Of a stretch of DNA of 64,000 nucleotides, positions 25,101-37,468 are shown piece after piece (the stretch's first letter is position 1; every line of letters starts with the position of its first letter). Below the pieces are notes generated by a model, which worked only from the letters and a program-made list of their open reading frames with translations, had not been told where the DNA came from and did no database searches. The stretch is from Siphonodentalium dalli (Eukaryota; Mollusca; Scaphopoda; Gadilida; Siphonodentaliidae). The stretch is taken from positions 63,677,127 through 63,741,126 of the forward strand of contig CP136061.1 of assembly GCA_032622095.1 (NCBI GenBank). Direction: 5' to 3'. The position numbers and the translations under genes are program-made.

Positions 25101-27454
25101 TCCAAGGGTGAGTGTATGTTTAAGAAGCGAGTGGCTATATGGCCAATTGTGAGGAGCATATGTACACATGGAGTGACTCTGGTCATTGTTGTGGTGTTGA
25201 TGTATATATTTATGTATATTTATTTATTTATTTTACCATGTGTGTGGAGAATAGCTTTACAGGGGATGACCTTATGGCCAATGGTGAGATGAATGGATAT
25301 ACAAGGAGTGAATATATGGTTATGGGTCATGTTCAGGAGTATATCCGGTGTGACTGCATTGTGACTCACGGCTGTATGGTCACCCGTGGTCATGGGTAAG
25401 GTGTTTACGTGTATACAGTGGGTCACTATGTTGTTATGTCTGTGGTGTTAATGGGTGGCTATCGCATTCCACGTTTAACGTTTCCCCCATGTACATAAAC
25501 ACCATCGAGATGGAGAACTCTCTGACATGACCTCTCTATTGATTAACATATCCTTGAGTTATTGTGGAAAGCGAAAGCCACGGGGCCCAAGGTACACATG
25601 TACAACCCACACATTACCCCAGGCGCTCCATATGTACATAAACACCACACAAATGACAACATAGTCACCCACTTTATACACGTACACCTGACCATAGAAC
25701 CATCCTTGGTTACACCCGTACATACCACAAAATGACGATACAGCCACAAGTCACCATGCATGAACACCAGGTATACTCATACACCCGAAACATGACCATA
25801 TAGTCACTCTATGTATACATATTCACCACATTCACGATCATACAATCACTAATTGTATACCTATTCACCTCACCGTGAACCATACAGCCTCTACATGTAT
25901 ACCTATTCGCCATACCCATGATCATAGAGTCAATCCAGGTATACATATACACCTCACCAATGGTGAGCCCTTCCAGATACACCAATACCCGCACATCCGA
26001 CCACTCATAAGTTACATACCTGCATATGCATGACAATTCAGCAACTCACTGTATATAAACGCCATCCATGATCATACATCTGCTCCCTATACACCACCAA
26101 TGATAATACATCCACAACATATATAAATATACGTCCCACCCGTTACCAAAAGGGCACTCCCTATATACCACACATCATTCATGGCCATACAATAACTCCC
26201 TGTATACCTATTATCCTCACCTATGATCACAGAGTAACTCCCGGGCTGCCTTATTGGCATCCATCCTGTATCCAGTTGATCAATGTTTATCATAATGGGC
26301 CAGAATAGCCACATATTATGGTTCATCTCAGTTCCGTCTCAAAGTTCTGCCCATTTCCTTTCAATAATATGGCCAGAATCACAAAAGAGGTTCTCCGCAA
26401 TGCAACTTATAATGAATTTGTCATGCCCCATATGGAACCGGGACAAACATAATAGAACGTAGTTGTCAGTTAATTAACTAACACGTATAATAACCAAGTG
26501 AGTCGCAATGTGCTACCTTTTCGAATAACGCAGAGAATAATGTTCGGGATATATGTAAAAAAAAAAATAACTTTTTACAAATTTGGTTGCCATTTTGGAA
26601 GCCATCTTGAACAATTTGGTCTATAAACACCGGAGTGTGACACATTTAAGATAGACCAAAATAATAAACACATTTGATACCAAAGATAGATGCATCAGAC
26701 ATTTTAGTATTCAATGTATAGAATACAGAATGGCCAATTGTATACACCAACCACAACTTGTAAGCGACTGCAGGGCACCCTGGAGCAATATTTACCATTT
26801 TCCATATTTTGGCGGCCATTTTGAGCCAAAGTAAGAATTTTGGTTCCAATGAGTTGGAATATTCATAGGTAATGATATGCATCACTTACATTACAAAGTT
26901 CTGTTTATTTCTTGTTGAAATATGACTAGAATCCCAATTGTGATTTTTTGTGAAATTTTATATCGCGTTCTGTAAAATCGAATTTTTGAGGGATCGGAAG
27001 GGGCTAGGACCCCAATAATTGCATATTTAATTGCTCCAATGATCAGTTAATATACCAAAGACAAATAAAGTCACATTACTCAACCAGTTCCAAACAGCAT
27101 GAACTGATCTAGAAGATATTTGTGAAAAAACGTCACATTTTCAACTTCCGGCGGCCATCTTGGATGGTGAGTTTCAATTTTGGCCCAAACAAGTGTCATT
27201 ATGTTTTAGCTTCACGAAAATATATACATTTGTATAGATTTTACTATATGTTCCCGCTATAATTTGCATAAAACTGACTTGTAGGGTCTGCATGGTCTGA
27301 AAAATGGCGGCCATGGTGGACGCCGTCTTGTCTGGAGTCTACACGGGCACTTTTTTTCTTGTTAACATTGCTTAAAAGTTGAAGGACATAATAAGGAACA
27401 GAATAAGTGGGGTGAAGTTAAGTCCCATGTGGGGTGCAAGGGTACCCCTATTAG
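22120..27454. mobile_element. 5.3 kb fold-back element with repeat-built arms
   Basis: A giant imperfect palindrome. The left arm starts CTAATTACCCTTGCACC and the right arm ends GGTGCAAGGGTACCCCTATTAG, the inverse with a 5-bp difference. The outer arm (22120-23460 and 26270-27454) holds non-repeated sequence rich in AAAATGGCCGCC motifs. The inner arm (about 23470-24500 and 25560-26260) is diverged tandem repeats of roughly 40 bp (GGTATACAGGGAGTGACTGT...GGTCATG), collinear between arms. The centre (24500-25560) holds the same repeats in both orientations. Long inverted ends made of short tandem repeats recall Foldback elements. No transposase frame; no clear target duplication. Confidence 0.75.
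23470..26260. repeat. About 40-bp degenerate tandem repeats, orientation switching
   Basis: The core motif GTATACAGGGAGTGACT...TGGTCATG recurs roughly every 35-45 bp: forward at 23470-24650, reverse at 24660-24940, forward at 24945-25440 and reverse from about 25560. Segment 24600-24660 is nearly repeated at 24945-25010, and 23640-23740 is inverted at 24840-24935. Confidence 0.8.
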
Positions 27455-27507
27455 CTCCCGGACTAAATGTTAATCTGCACATATCAACCGCGCACACTTG
27501 GAATATG

Positions 27508-27739
27508 CCCTATCACTAACTCGATCGCGGCCATTTTGGATCCACCAGGTCCGGTTCCGTGGTTTTACTTAGCTTTCCATATATTGAAGTCATGAATAAT
27601 TCAAAAGCTCCATATATGGAAATGCTACTCCAAAACCTTGACATGTAGCAATGAAATCACGGAACCAAGGCTGGACGAATCTATATGACCACGGAACCGG
27701 ACCTGGTGGATCCAAAATGGCCGCGAGTTAGTGATAGGG
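27508..27739. mobile_element. Fold-back MITE, 232 bp
   Basis: Terminal inverted repeats of about 50 bp beginning CCCTATCACTAACTCG and containing GGATCCACCAGGTCCGG; the centre is CCATATATGGA-like palindromes. AATAT borders both sides (27502-27506 and 27740-27744), a possible target duplication. Confidence 0.7.
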
Positions 27740-28204
27740 AATATCAAAGTAGCCACTCTTTTCTTATATATTTAACGATAATTACGAAGCCACGTCTGAG
27801 TTCGCAAAATAAGCATATGATGTGATACCGGTTTAGCCAATCAACGATCAGTATATACTCAGTATGAGTTCATTTCAAATGCAAAACTATTTTGAAATTA
27901 TTGGGGTGGTTCCCTGGTTGGGTGGAATTTATATGTTCAGCCCTGCGTGTGTACCGATGTTTTTGGCAGAATATACCCCGCCGGTATGGAATTAAAGTCT
28001 GCATGGTTACCTTGGTCAAATATCATGCTATAATCATCTTATCTCATTTGCCATATATTATGTATGTTGTAACTATATAGGTTAGAGGGGTAAAATATTC
28101 GTTACACTAAGTGGGAAGGAACCCTTTGCAAAAATACCGCGTCTTACCTTAGTTAAACTATCATGTATTTAAATATATTACTCCGACGTTCAGCCTTGTC
28201 ATTG

Positions 28205-28490
28205 AGTTATATGCGGCCATATTAGATCATCAAAGTTGGGTCAAAGTTCCAGCTATAGGGGTACATTCCATATATGGAACTTTAGGATATTCATGATTCC
28301 ATATAATATGGAATTCATGAATATTCAAAAGCTCCATATACGGAATCATGAATATTCAAATGTTCCATATATACATGGAATGCACCTCCATAAATTTGAC
28401 CTGTATTACTTAAACCGCGGAACGGGGCTGGATAAATCCAATATGGCCGCGACTCGGTGGTCTCACTTATAGTCACCGTGATAGGAGTTG
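28205..28490. mobile_element. Diverged relative of the 27.5 kb MITE
   Basis: Repeated palindromic CCATATATGGAA cores with ATTCATGAATATTCAAAAGC, and on the right CCAATATGGCCGCGACTCGG and GTGATAGG, matching the neighbour's end. The left end is degraded. Confidence 0.5.
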
Positions 28491-29089
28491 GCAAAGTCAT
28501 TAAACTATCATGATACCATGGCAGTCATCTGTTCACTGTTTTGTACCTTGTATGAGTTTACCATTAATATTATGTGATAGAACTATATATGGTAATTATA
28601 CAGCTATATATATATACAGTGGAATCAGCGTGTCCTATAATTATGGTGACCACCACACCATGCATGGATACTCTACAGCAGGGGTTTGGGGTGGTGTCTC
28701 GGTCACAATTTTAAACGGACATTTATATGCCTGGCACAATATTAGATGGGGTGAAAATGAATTAGTCTGGTTCATGGGGGGAGGGTGCAGTTGGAAATTT
28801 AAAGGTGTACATCCCCCAAATGGAGATCTCCTCGCCACGGCACTGAATCCCCTCTCACCACTACATCCCCGATAAAACAGAATGCATGGAGCTCCTTTCT
28901 AAGTTCTGTGAAATATCACATCAAACTTAAAAGTTATACCGATAAAATATAGACGACTGTTATTTAAAATGACATCTTGAAATCGGACCACGGTGACTCT
29001 ATCGACGTGCATTCTCGAGGATCCCACTCGACAAAACGATCAACATAGTTAGATCCTATGAAGCAATGACATTTTAAATTGTTGACATC

Positions 29090-30170
29090 TTGCACTGTAA
29101 TTGAACTCATCGTGCCGGGGGGCCAGGGAAGGAATTTGAAAATTGCGCAGCATACACATGCTTCCTTTTATTTTGAGCGTGGCAACTTCAACAAATTAAG
29201 TGCATATGGAAGAACAAAATGACTATTTTTTTTAGCCCAAGAACGTCTAGCTATACTGGTGACAATCAAAGGATGAAACATATCTCGATTGGGGGGGGGG
29301 GCATCATTTCCCTGATAGCAGCATACACGGACGTGGCTAGATGGTCTCCGTTTGTGTGTGTGTGTGTGTGTGTGGGGGGGGGGGGGGGTGTCTGTGCCCA
29401 CCTTGGGAATTCCAACTTCACCCCCTTATATCAGACCAAACACAAGTTTTTTTTCTCGGAATTCCATTTGCGCCCCCCCCCCCCTTGCACCCCAACTTCT
29501 CCCATACCATGGCACTATATACCCGGTATAAGAAAATTTAGAGATCCGAACCTGAAAATTGCATAAATTCTAACATTTAGTGATCTAATTGCAGAAAAGT
29601 TGACACGGCCACAGGCTAGAGAACGGGACGTATACCAGGCCGAACATGGTTCGGCCCAGTGTGAGAACATTTTGAAATCTGAACAAAAAAGTCGCAAAAT
29701 CCTAGCATCTAGACTGGCCTCAAGCTTTCCTGGTGTTGGAAATTTCAAACCTGACACCACCCACTTATGTTGGATTATTTTCAAACCGATGACCATTTCA
29801 GTCCACAGTTTTGATAAAATGTTGGAAAATATTTTTCTCTTAAATTAACTAGCAGTTTTTGACCGGCCACGGGAGAGAGACCTAGACACAAGCTTTCCAA
29901 GTGTTAGATTTCCAACCTGACAATCCCCATAAGGTTGGAAATTTTCCAACTGATGGCAATTTCAGTCCAAATTTTTGACAAAAAAATACAATTTCAAACC
30001 TATTGTAGGTGTAAAATTTCCAACTAATGTTGTGCCAGGTATGAAATTTCCAACTGTTTAAATTTTTTACCAAAGTTGGGGTGGGGGCCGGCCGCCGGGG
30101 TGAGACACCCCAAAATCCCGACCCCCTGTCGCCACGTCTCTGATTGCATGGTTTGTATTACATCAGGTCC
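29090..30170. repeat. F2 dispersed repeat, longer copy
   Basis: Contains two G-rich tracts (29289-29302 and 29374-29388, the second after a (TG)n run at 29354-29374), a C tract at 29466-29478, GCCGAACATGGTTCGGCCC and several GGAAATTTC blocks. It matches 13310-13660 over CTTGGxAATTCCAACT, TGCATAAATTCTAAC and TGTGAGAACATTTTGAAA. Confidence 0.65.
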
Positions 30171-30829
30171 TCAATAAATAATTTTGTGAAATAAAATTTC
30201 AGCTAAAAAAAAGTGGAAAATTTGTGAGTTGGAGAGCACGAATTAGGTCTAGAGAAGTCTCCTGGTGCAATCAGGAAAATGCGATATATTTTTTGTGTGT
30301 GGATATGTTAGCCGAAATTTTGAGTCCAGATATGATATTCGATATTTAAAACGCATGACGCTGACCATGTCTGCACTTGTAGATTGGCATGTGCAGTTCT
30401 CGTATGGGAGTGACTATAATTATCAAATTTCGGCTCAATCGACCAGTTAATATAGCCGGCGCTCTCTACAACTATATATGTCGTATAAGTGAAAAGTCCA
30501 GCTCTGGTCTGGAAAACAGGAAAAGCGCGGAATTTCGAACGGTTTCAGTGGGAGAGCACAAATTAGAATTATGGCGCACCCCTAAAGCATAAAACAATTT
30601 TTTTTTTGAATATCCAACGTCCAACTAACTTCACACACCTATTAAAACATGGCTATATAAGGGCTGAAATTTCATACCGCGCTTTTTTAAATGAATTTTC
30701 TGAGGGACAGGCCTGAACTGAGAACCAAACGAAAGTATTTATTGTCTGAATGGTCTGTTAACATGTGAATGGAAAATGTAAACCGCAGTTTTTTTCCCAC
30801 ATCCAACCAGAACGAACTGATTAACAAGA

Positions 30830-31050
30830 AATGAGTAAATAATTGTTGAATCTTTCAATTCCGGCTACCATCATGGATAGGGAGTTATAAAGTTGTCACC
30901 CTAAGGTAGCATTATGTTATATAGTGTCACAGAAATATATACTTTTGTATTTTGTATACTTTTCACATGATGTTCTCTCTAAAATCGAATAAAACTGACT
31001 TACTGCCTCTTATGAAACAGACGGTGGCCATGTTTGATTCTGAATTTTCC
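30830..31050 (-). repeat. Second dispersed fragment of the fold-back arm
   Basis: Resembles the right arm at 27130-27320 (CTTTCAATTCCGGC, GTGTCACAGAAATATATAC, AAAACTGACTTACTG, GGTGGCCATG), more diverged than the 10.9 kb copy. Confidence 0.55.
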
Positions 31051-31419
31051 CAAAGCTGATTTTGGACATATTATTCCAGGGGTTTTCCTGCGTGGAATGA
31101 CACCAAAATCGCTTTCTTCATTACTATTTTCGTTTGGTAAAGGAGCAGTCTGTGTAAATGCACTTTTTATATGTGGATCTGTAATTTACTGAGACTGGTA
31201 CAGGAAATGCACATATATAGTCGCATTATGCATGGTGTCAAATCGCAAGGGACTCTTCAAAGATGATCCCATTCATGCTCTCTGAATGATACAACACTGC
31301 TGTATAAAACAATATCTTTTCAAGATAGAATTTAGTTTGGAAGTGCCTGGAATGTCATATCTATGGAATGTATGGGCAACAATTCAAGAATTGAAAGCAC
31401 CAACTTATGACCAGGAATG

Positions 31420-31700
31420 GATTAAAGGGACACAAGGCATTCACAGTGGCTATATGTGCAATTGCAAACATTATAAAAGTATGTAAAAACATCACCATTA
31501 AATGGATCCAAGGCACTCACAGTGGGTATATGTGCAAACAATATCAAAGTCTGTAAAACATGACCATTAAAGGGACCCCAAGGCACTCACAGTGGGTATA
31601 CATGTATGTGCAAACAATATAAAGTCTGTAAAAACATCACCATTAAAGGGACCCAAGTCACTCGCAGTGGATTTATGTGTAAACTATATAAAAGTCTCTA
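31420..31700 (+). repeat. About 70-bp tandem repeat, four copies
   Basis: ATTAAAGGGACCCAAGGCAC, TCACAGTGGGTATATGTG and CAAACAATATAAAAGTCTGT recur with small indels. Confidence 0.8.
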
Positions 31701-32110
31701 ATCATCATGCACAAAGAAGAACATGGAGTAATAGATAAACTGTGTTCTTATATTCATTATTGATAATTCTCCAATAACATATGAACTATTACAGTGATTT
31801 ATCAACAAACATCACTAATCGTGTAGAAAGTTCAAATATTTTAGTGTGCATGAAGATGATTTTCAGGATATTTTTCAATGCTTTAACCTTTTCCAATGTT
31901 TAGTCAAGTTTTGGTTAAATTTTGGTATATTAATTATTGGACTAAGTGTATCAGTGATTTCACTGCAATAGTAATGTTTACAGAACAATGATTTTGATAT
32001 GAAAAATCTCATTATTGGAGAGTTATTAATAATGAAAATAACAAAAAATTCATTCTATTTATTCATGTATTTGTTGATGATTATTTTATAGACTTTTATG
32101 TTATTTTGCA
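31690..32110 (+). repeat. 400-bp dispersed repeat, copy 1
   Basis: Matches 51800-52160 (GAACATGGAGTAATAGA, GATAATTCTCCAAT, AACAGTGATTT/ACAAACAT, AAGTTCAAATATTTTAGT, TTGTTGATGAT). Confidence 0.65.
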
Positions 32111-32261
32111 TGAACCCATTTTGAAGGCCTTAAGTCTTTCATCAGAAGTCCAACATTGAGATAATTTGACTCACCCCTATGAGTTGGTGCATGCCATATT
32201 TTCTTATTTAACCACCCCCCCCCCCATGACTGGAGCTTCCTCAAATCCTGTGAGAACCCTG

Positions 32262-32433
32262 TGCTAATACATTCTCTTATATATGAGTTTCCTATAGTGA
32301 GCCTCGCATATATAAAAGAATACATTGGCATAACAAGATTTACCTTGACCTTGTAAGCCAGTCCATTCTCTTATATATGCAATGCTACCTATGGGAGCTA
32401 GACTAGCATATATAAGAGAATGCGCTGGCACAA
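32262..32433. repeat. Two tandem hairpins
   Basis: CATTCTCTTATATATG pairs with CATATATAAAAGAATA (first) and GCATATATAAGAGAATG (second); the flanks TGCTAAT/CCAGTCC and TTGGCA/GCTGGCA are also related. Confidence 0.7.
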
Positions 32434-33099
32434 GATCTTTAATGCTGCACTGGAGCAGCTCCCATCATGAAAGGGTATTAAACAGGTCTGGGTGAACCGC
32501 CGCATGCATCTGGGATAAGGGGAGTCACTCTAACCTGTTCTATAAATTATTATAATTATCTTTCAAATGATATGAGAAAAATTTATTCTGATTGCTTTTG
32601 AAGGACAGGGAATAATTATTTACTGAGAATATTCAATATTAAAAAATGTAGAGTTCCCTCTCATACATCAGTGAATATATATATATAGCTTGAGTGACTG
32701 AGATGCCTCTATTTGCAAGAGGACATGAATCGTTTGGTCAGTGGGTTAGTGAACAAGGAATCAATTCAGAGAGAATTAAAGATGGCCCATCTCTTCCTAT
32801 AATAAGTTTGATATAGTTTCTTAGGTACCAAATAATAGATAAGAATCAAAGGCCTCTATCTGGAAATGCTTCTATCAATTAATATTGATATTATTTCGAA
32901 TTTTCTGATATAATAGATACAATCAAATTGGAACAGTTACAGCTCGTGGAGGGGAACACGCAGGAGAACTTTATCTCTATCTGAGATCGCATGAATACTT
33001 CGTGACCGTCTGTTCTAAAAACAGTAATGAAAAATTATCCCAATTGATATAAGAAAATGTTGATATATAATCAATATTAGTTGATAGAAGCGTTTCCGG

Positions 33100-33714
33100 A
33101 CAGGTGTCTTCGTCTCATGTTTATTATTTTATACTTATAAACTATCTATCTAAACAAAAGCCAAGTGTTTGTGAGTGTGCGGGTCTGTCTGTAATGATAT
33201 TGGCACGTTTCACAAATATGTCACCCTCATGTCCGATTGCGCCAAATTTGACCATGTCCTACGGCACATCTTAGAAATCGACATGAAAAATTTCAAGCCA
33301 ATCAGTACAAGGCAATTCTGCAAGTGTGGTAAACATAACTTAATTATATTCCTAAAAGTTGGTGTCACCACGATTTTCAAACTTAGCCTGCAGTGATAAA
33401 GAAAACAGAAAAATCAGAAATAGAGAATGAATTCTTTAATACATAAGCGACCAATAAAAGATGTGTTCATGGTTCGAGAATTTGAGTTATAGGTTACAAT
33501 GGTGTAATTATGACTTGGAGCGCTCTCCAATGGGTGCTGGAGAAACTATACGAGAGAATAAAATAAGACACTGGGCTCTGATTGTTTAAATTTAAATTAG
33601 AAGCAAACATAAAACTTAGTCTGGAGCCCTGAATACATCTTTAACATGGATCATCATATAAAATCATGCGTACAATATATCTACAATATCCTTCAATAAC
33701 ATAACATAAGCATT
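33100..33714. repeat. R1-related copies
   Basis: 33170-33400 resembles 39270-39500 (GTCACCCTCATGTCCGATTG, TGCGCC, CGACATG). 33580-33710 carries the R1 block AACTTAGTCTGGAGCCCTGA, ATGGATCATCATATAAAATC and CCTTCAATAACATAACATAA. Confidence 0.55.
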
Positions 33715-33807
33715 GGTTATAACCTGTATCTGTACAAGAAATATAGACCTAGGAGCGTTAGCGCCACAGGCTGTATTTCTTGTACAGATACCCAAGCGGG
33801 TTATGAC
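33714..33807. repeat. Short hairpin element
   Basis: TGTATCTGTACAAGAAATA pairs with TATTTCTTGTACAGATACC; outer GGTTATAAC/GGGTTATGAC also pair. The centre contains GGAGCGTTAGCGCC. Confidence 0.7.
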
Positions 33808-34077
33808 ATATTTATAAACGGATTCACACCCCAAGGCAAACATAATTGAGCAACTTTCAATATGATGATTACGTATCAATTACTATTCAATCAAAGATTA
33901 ATTGAATGTTGTGTGGTGTTACATATATTCCTACCGCACAAGTAAAATGATCGTTGACAGTGGGAGCACTTGCATCGGAATTATTTATCAGCGTCGATAA
34001 ACATTTTGTCTCAAAATTTAAAGTATTGTTTATTCAAATTCCTCCTTGCGACAATAAACTGTTGCGGAGGTTAATGT

Positions 34078-34383
34078 TATTTTCATATTGGTTCCCATAA
34101 TGGATATATCGTTCAGAACCCAGATGACAATATCCCGATAGTGTTCGAACAGTCCGACTCCGAAAAGAAACTGTTCCACATTCCAGAAAGACTATAACAA
34201 ATCTGGTTTGTAGAATATTCTCAATGTTATTGTTAAACAGTTATTATTGTGGATTATACATTCCAAACAAATGTGGATTTCGCTCAGTTAACTTCCATGC
34301 ACCCCCATGACTACTATGAATGGTACGATCCGTGTTTTAACCCAAGTGAAGGGTGTGATCATTATCATGGTGTGTTGTTATAA
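34078..34383 (+). pseudogene. Broken coding-like stretch, unknown
   Basis: One plus-strand frame reads like protein over about 300 bases but has two in-frame stops near 34195 and 34234. The first block includes HNGYIVQNPDDNIPIVFEQ and SEKKLFHIPERL; the second includes HPHDYYEWYDPCFNP. Both are in the same frame, and composition is balanced compared with surrounding low-complexity frames. No family is recognised and no good splice sites remove the stops. It may be a decayed exon, a remnant of a transposon protein, or chance. Confidence 0.2.
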
Positions 34384-34559
34384 TTCACACCTTCCCCTCC
34401 TCTCTCATGTTCAGCTTACTGTCCAATTAATGCCAATTTATTGTTGAATTTTAGCTCAAGTCTATATTTTGGCTCCTGCAAAATACAGATTCTTACAAGA
34501 AATATTGTTCATGGATTGGAGGGAACTGATTGGATGAGGGGTGTGAACCAGTTTATAAA

Positions 34560-35290
34560 TATATATAAATGAAAGTGTCAATGACACTCTAGCTCAACAT
34601 GGAAAGGGAATAATTTCATGTGTTACAGTCAATGGAGCGATCAGGAATGGAGAAAGTTGAAATGTCTAAGTAATACTAGATTATAAACATGAAGAGATAT
34701 ATATGAAATAAAATCCAAGATGGACGGTGGTGGCTATGTTTTCCAATGAATATCAAAAACATTTGATAGCTCCCATATGGACTCTAGTAGATTAATATCA
34801 AGATCAATATGAAGTTTGGTTTTTGATCAGATGAGGGAAGTGGACTGTAGGGTGTGCCAAAGGATTTAGTGACGCAAAGAGTAAAATCCAAGATAGCTGC
34901 TAAGCAGCCATGTTTTATAGCCGAATGACTCCAAAATGACTTGTTCCCATCTACATGTCAATATTAACATCCATGACAAATTTCACAATGATCAGATGCA
35001 CAGTTCAGCCTGTAGCCCATGCTAATTGATTGAATTTTGAAATCCAAGATGGCCACTGGTGGCCATGTTTTTTTGTCGATTGACCCGAAAATGATTCGTT
35101 CCCATCTACATGTCAATGCTGTCAACAGCCAAGGATTCAGTCATGCAAAGAGTAAAATCTAAGATGGCTGCCAGCGACCATGTTTTATGGCCAAATGATC
35201 CCAAAATGACTCGTTCCCCTCTACATGTCAATGTTAACATCCATGACAAATTTCATGATGATCTGACCAAAGGCACGACCTGTAAAGGAC
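34560..35290 (-). repeat. R164 element, reverse orientation
   Basis: The module TGTCAATGACACTCTAGCTCA (34570-34660) is followed by about four R164 units on the minus strand (CCAAGATGGCTGCCAGCGACCATG and similar, each longer motif diverged). Confidence 0.75.
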
Positions 35291-36237
35291 ATTATTGACA
35301 GATGCACACACGCATGGATAACAGATACCAAGCCATGCCAATACCTCAAATTTTACAAAGTAAAGTTGAGCTAAAAAGATAATTGAGATAATATTCAGCG
35401 AAACACCCCATGGTAGAGGACAGTTGTGGATTTCATTTTATATTCATTTTCTTTATTCTCATTATTCCTGACGGCATTTCAGGATATACGCTAATGTTTA
35501 TTTGCATCTTTGTATTCATCACAGACAAGTAGAGGAGATAGGGTAAACATATTTGTTCATCTTTGATAACTAGATACTCATTGATTAAGGCCATGTGAAT
35601 TGGGAGTTTTCATTTCGATTTGAAACATGAATCGATAAGGGCAAAAGATTTTGAATTGCACCAAATCTTGACTTGAATCGCTGTATCGATCATAAAGATA
35701 GGGAAAAGTTCAGGGGAAGAATTAAAGTGGACGCCAAGACGAACTGAAAAAGATAGACTATTTCAGCAGGTGCTTCTTGGCTCAAACGTGTTACACTATG
35801 CCTTCAAATATAAATTAAAAACAATAAAACTTAATCTGGAGCCCTGATTACATATTTAACATGGATCGTCATATAAAAATCATGCATAAAGTATAACTAT
35901 ACAAGAAGTATAAATATCCTTCAATAACATAATATAAATATATATAATAAAATATAATTGAGATAAATATTCAGCAAAGCACCTCACTGTAGAGGACAGC
36001 TGAGGATTTTATTTTATATTAATTTTCTCTTGTGGTATTATTCTTCAGGATTTTCGGTAATATTTATTTGCATCTTTGTATTCATCAGACAAATAGAGGA
36101 GATAGCATATGGGAGGCCAAATTCACATTTAATAATGAATGGCGCTTTAAGTGTAATCGATTGTTGATTGTGCTTATGTGCATTTAATTGCACTTAAGCG
36201 CAAATAATGATTAAGCGCAATTCATGGTTATATGTAA

Positions 36238-36842
36238 CTAGCTTGTGGACCCGACTTTGTCCGGGCTGTTTTGCCTCTGGTTTTCGGCGAATTGCGACCA
36301 TTTTGAAGGTCAAGGTCAGGTCGGGGTCACGATTTGACCCGTCCAAAACACTCCCCGGACAAAAGTACCCGACAAAGGTACCCGTCGAAATCCGTCCGCT
36401 TTTACCCGATTTGACATTGAATTGACCATTTTGAAGGTCAAGGTCAGGTTGGGATCACGATTTGACCAGTCCAAAACATTCCTTGGACAAAAGTAACCCA
36501 TGGTATAAAATTTTGTCGAAATCCCGTCAAAATTCGCGATTTGACCTTGAATTGACAATTTTGAAGGTTAAGGTCAGGTCGGGGTCCAAAAGACTCCCCG
36601 GAAAAAGTACCTCTAGGTATCAAATTTCGTCGAAATCCGTCCCGTTTTAACCGATTTGACCTTGAATTGACCTTTTAGAAGGTCAAGGTCAGGTCAGGGT
36701 CACGATTTGACACGTCCAAAACACTCCCTGGACAAAATTACCCCTAGTTATCAAATTTAGTCAAAATCCGTCTGGCAGTTTTCCCGGCCACAGCTAACAC
36801 ACAGACAAACAAACAGACAGAAGTCCCAAAATATATAGTAGA
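36238..36842 (-). mobile_element. Helitron-like element, distinct subfamily
   Basis: On the minus strand it starts TCTACTATATATTTTGGG and ends with hairpin AGCCCGGACAAAGTCGGGTC, six bases, CTAG, then host T. The ends match the neighbouring Helitron-like copies, but the body differs: about four copies of a roughly 120-bp unit containing ATTTTGAAGGTCAAGGTCAG and CACGATTTGACC. It abuts the next element at 36843 with no intervening base. Confidence 0.7.
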
Positions 36843-37468
36843 CTAGCCGATGAGCCCGACGTTGTCCGGGCTATTCAAAAATTTCAAGTCGATAGCTCCA
36901 CCCGTTTCGAGATCTGGTCTGCGCATGCACGAAGCTGGCGTCGCACGGGCTCGGCGACCCGATAAAATTCGTATACGGGGCAAGATACATTCACATACCA
37001 AATTTCAAGTCGATAGCTCCACCCGTTTCCGAGATGTGGTCTGCGCATGCGCGAAGCTGGCGTCGCACGGGCCCGGCGACCCGATAAAATTCGTATCCGG
37101 GGCAAGATACATTCACATACCAAATTTCAAGTCGATAGCTCCACCCGTTTCCGAGATCTGGTCTGCGCTTGCGCGAAGCTGGCGTCGCACGGGCTCGGCG
37201 ACCCGATACAATTTGTACCCGGCGCAAGATACATTCACATAGCAAAGTTCAAGTGGATAGCTCCACCCGTTTCCGAGATCTCGTCTGCGCATGCGCTGCA
37301 CGGGCGTCGCACGGGCTCGCCAATACGACAACGACGACCGCCTGGTCAAACTACACACACGTACCAAGTTTCGTCCCGATCGGTCGAGAATCGTAGATTT
37401 GTATTAATGACAGACAGACAGACAGACAAACATACATACAGACAGAGGTCTTCAAAATATATATGAGA
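36843..37468 (-). mobile_element. Helitron-like element with 122-bp repeats
   Basis: Minus-strand copy of the 62982-63609 family: 5' TCTCATATATATTTTGAAG, a GACA-rich tract, about four 122-bp units, 3' hairpin and CTAG. It lies head-to-tail and base-to-base between the elements at 36238-36842 and 37469-37847. Confidence 0.75.

Noticed and set aside
28510-28875. 121-codon plus-strand frame
   Set aside because: Its second half is F2 repeat sequence (GGGTGCAGTTGGAAATTT) and no splice or start context supports it.
36846-36890. GATGAG next to a GC hairpin, reminiscent of a hammerhead ribozyme
   Set aside because: The CUGAUGA core is CCGATGA and no GAAAC follows the hairpin; on the other strand the same bases form a Helitron-type 3' end, which explains them better.
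36850-37466. Long open frames on both strands (130-139 codons)
   Set aside because: They are repeated every 122 bp in the Helitron-like core and are open in several phases on both strands, as expected when the unit length is not a multiple of three and lacks stops.
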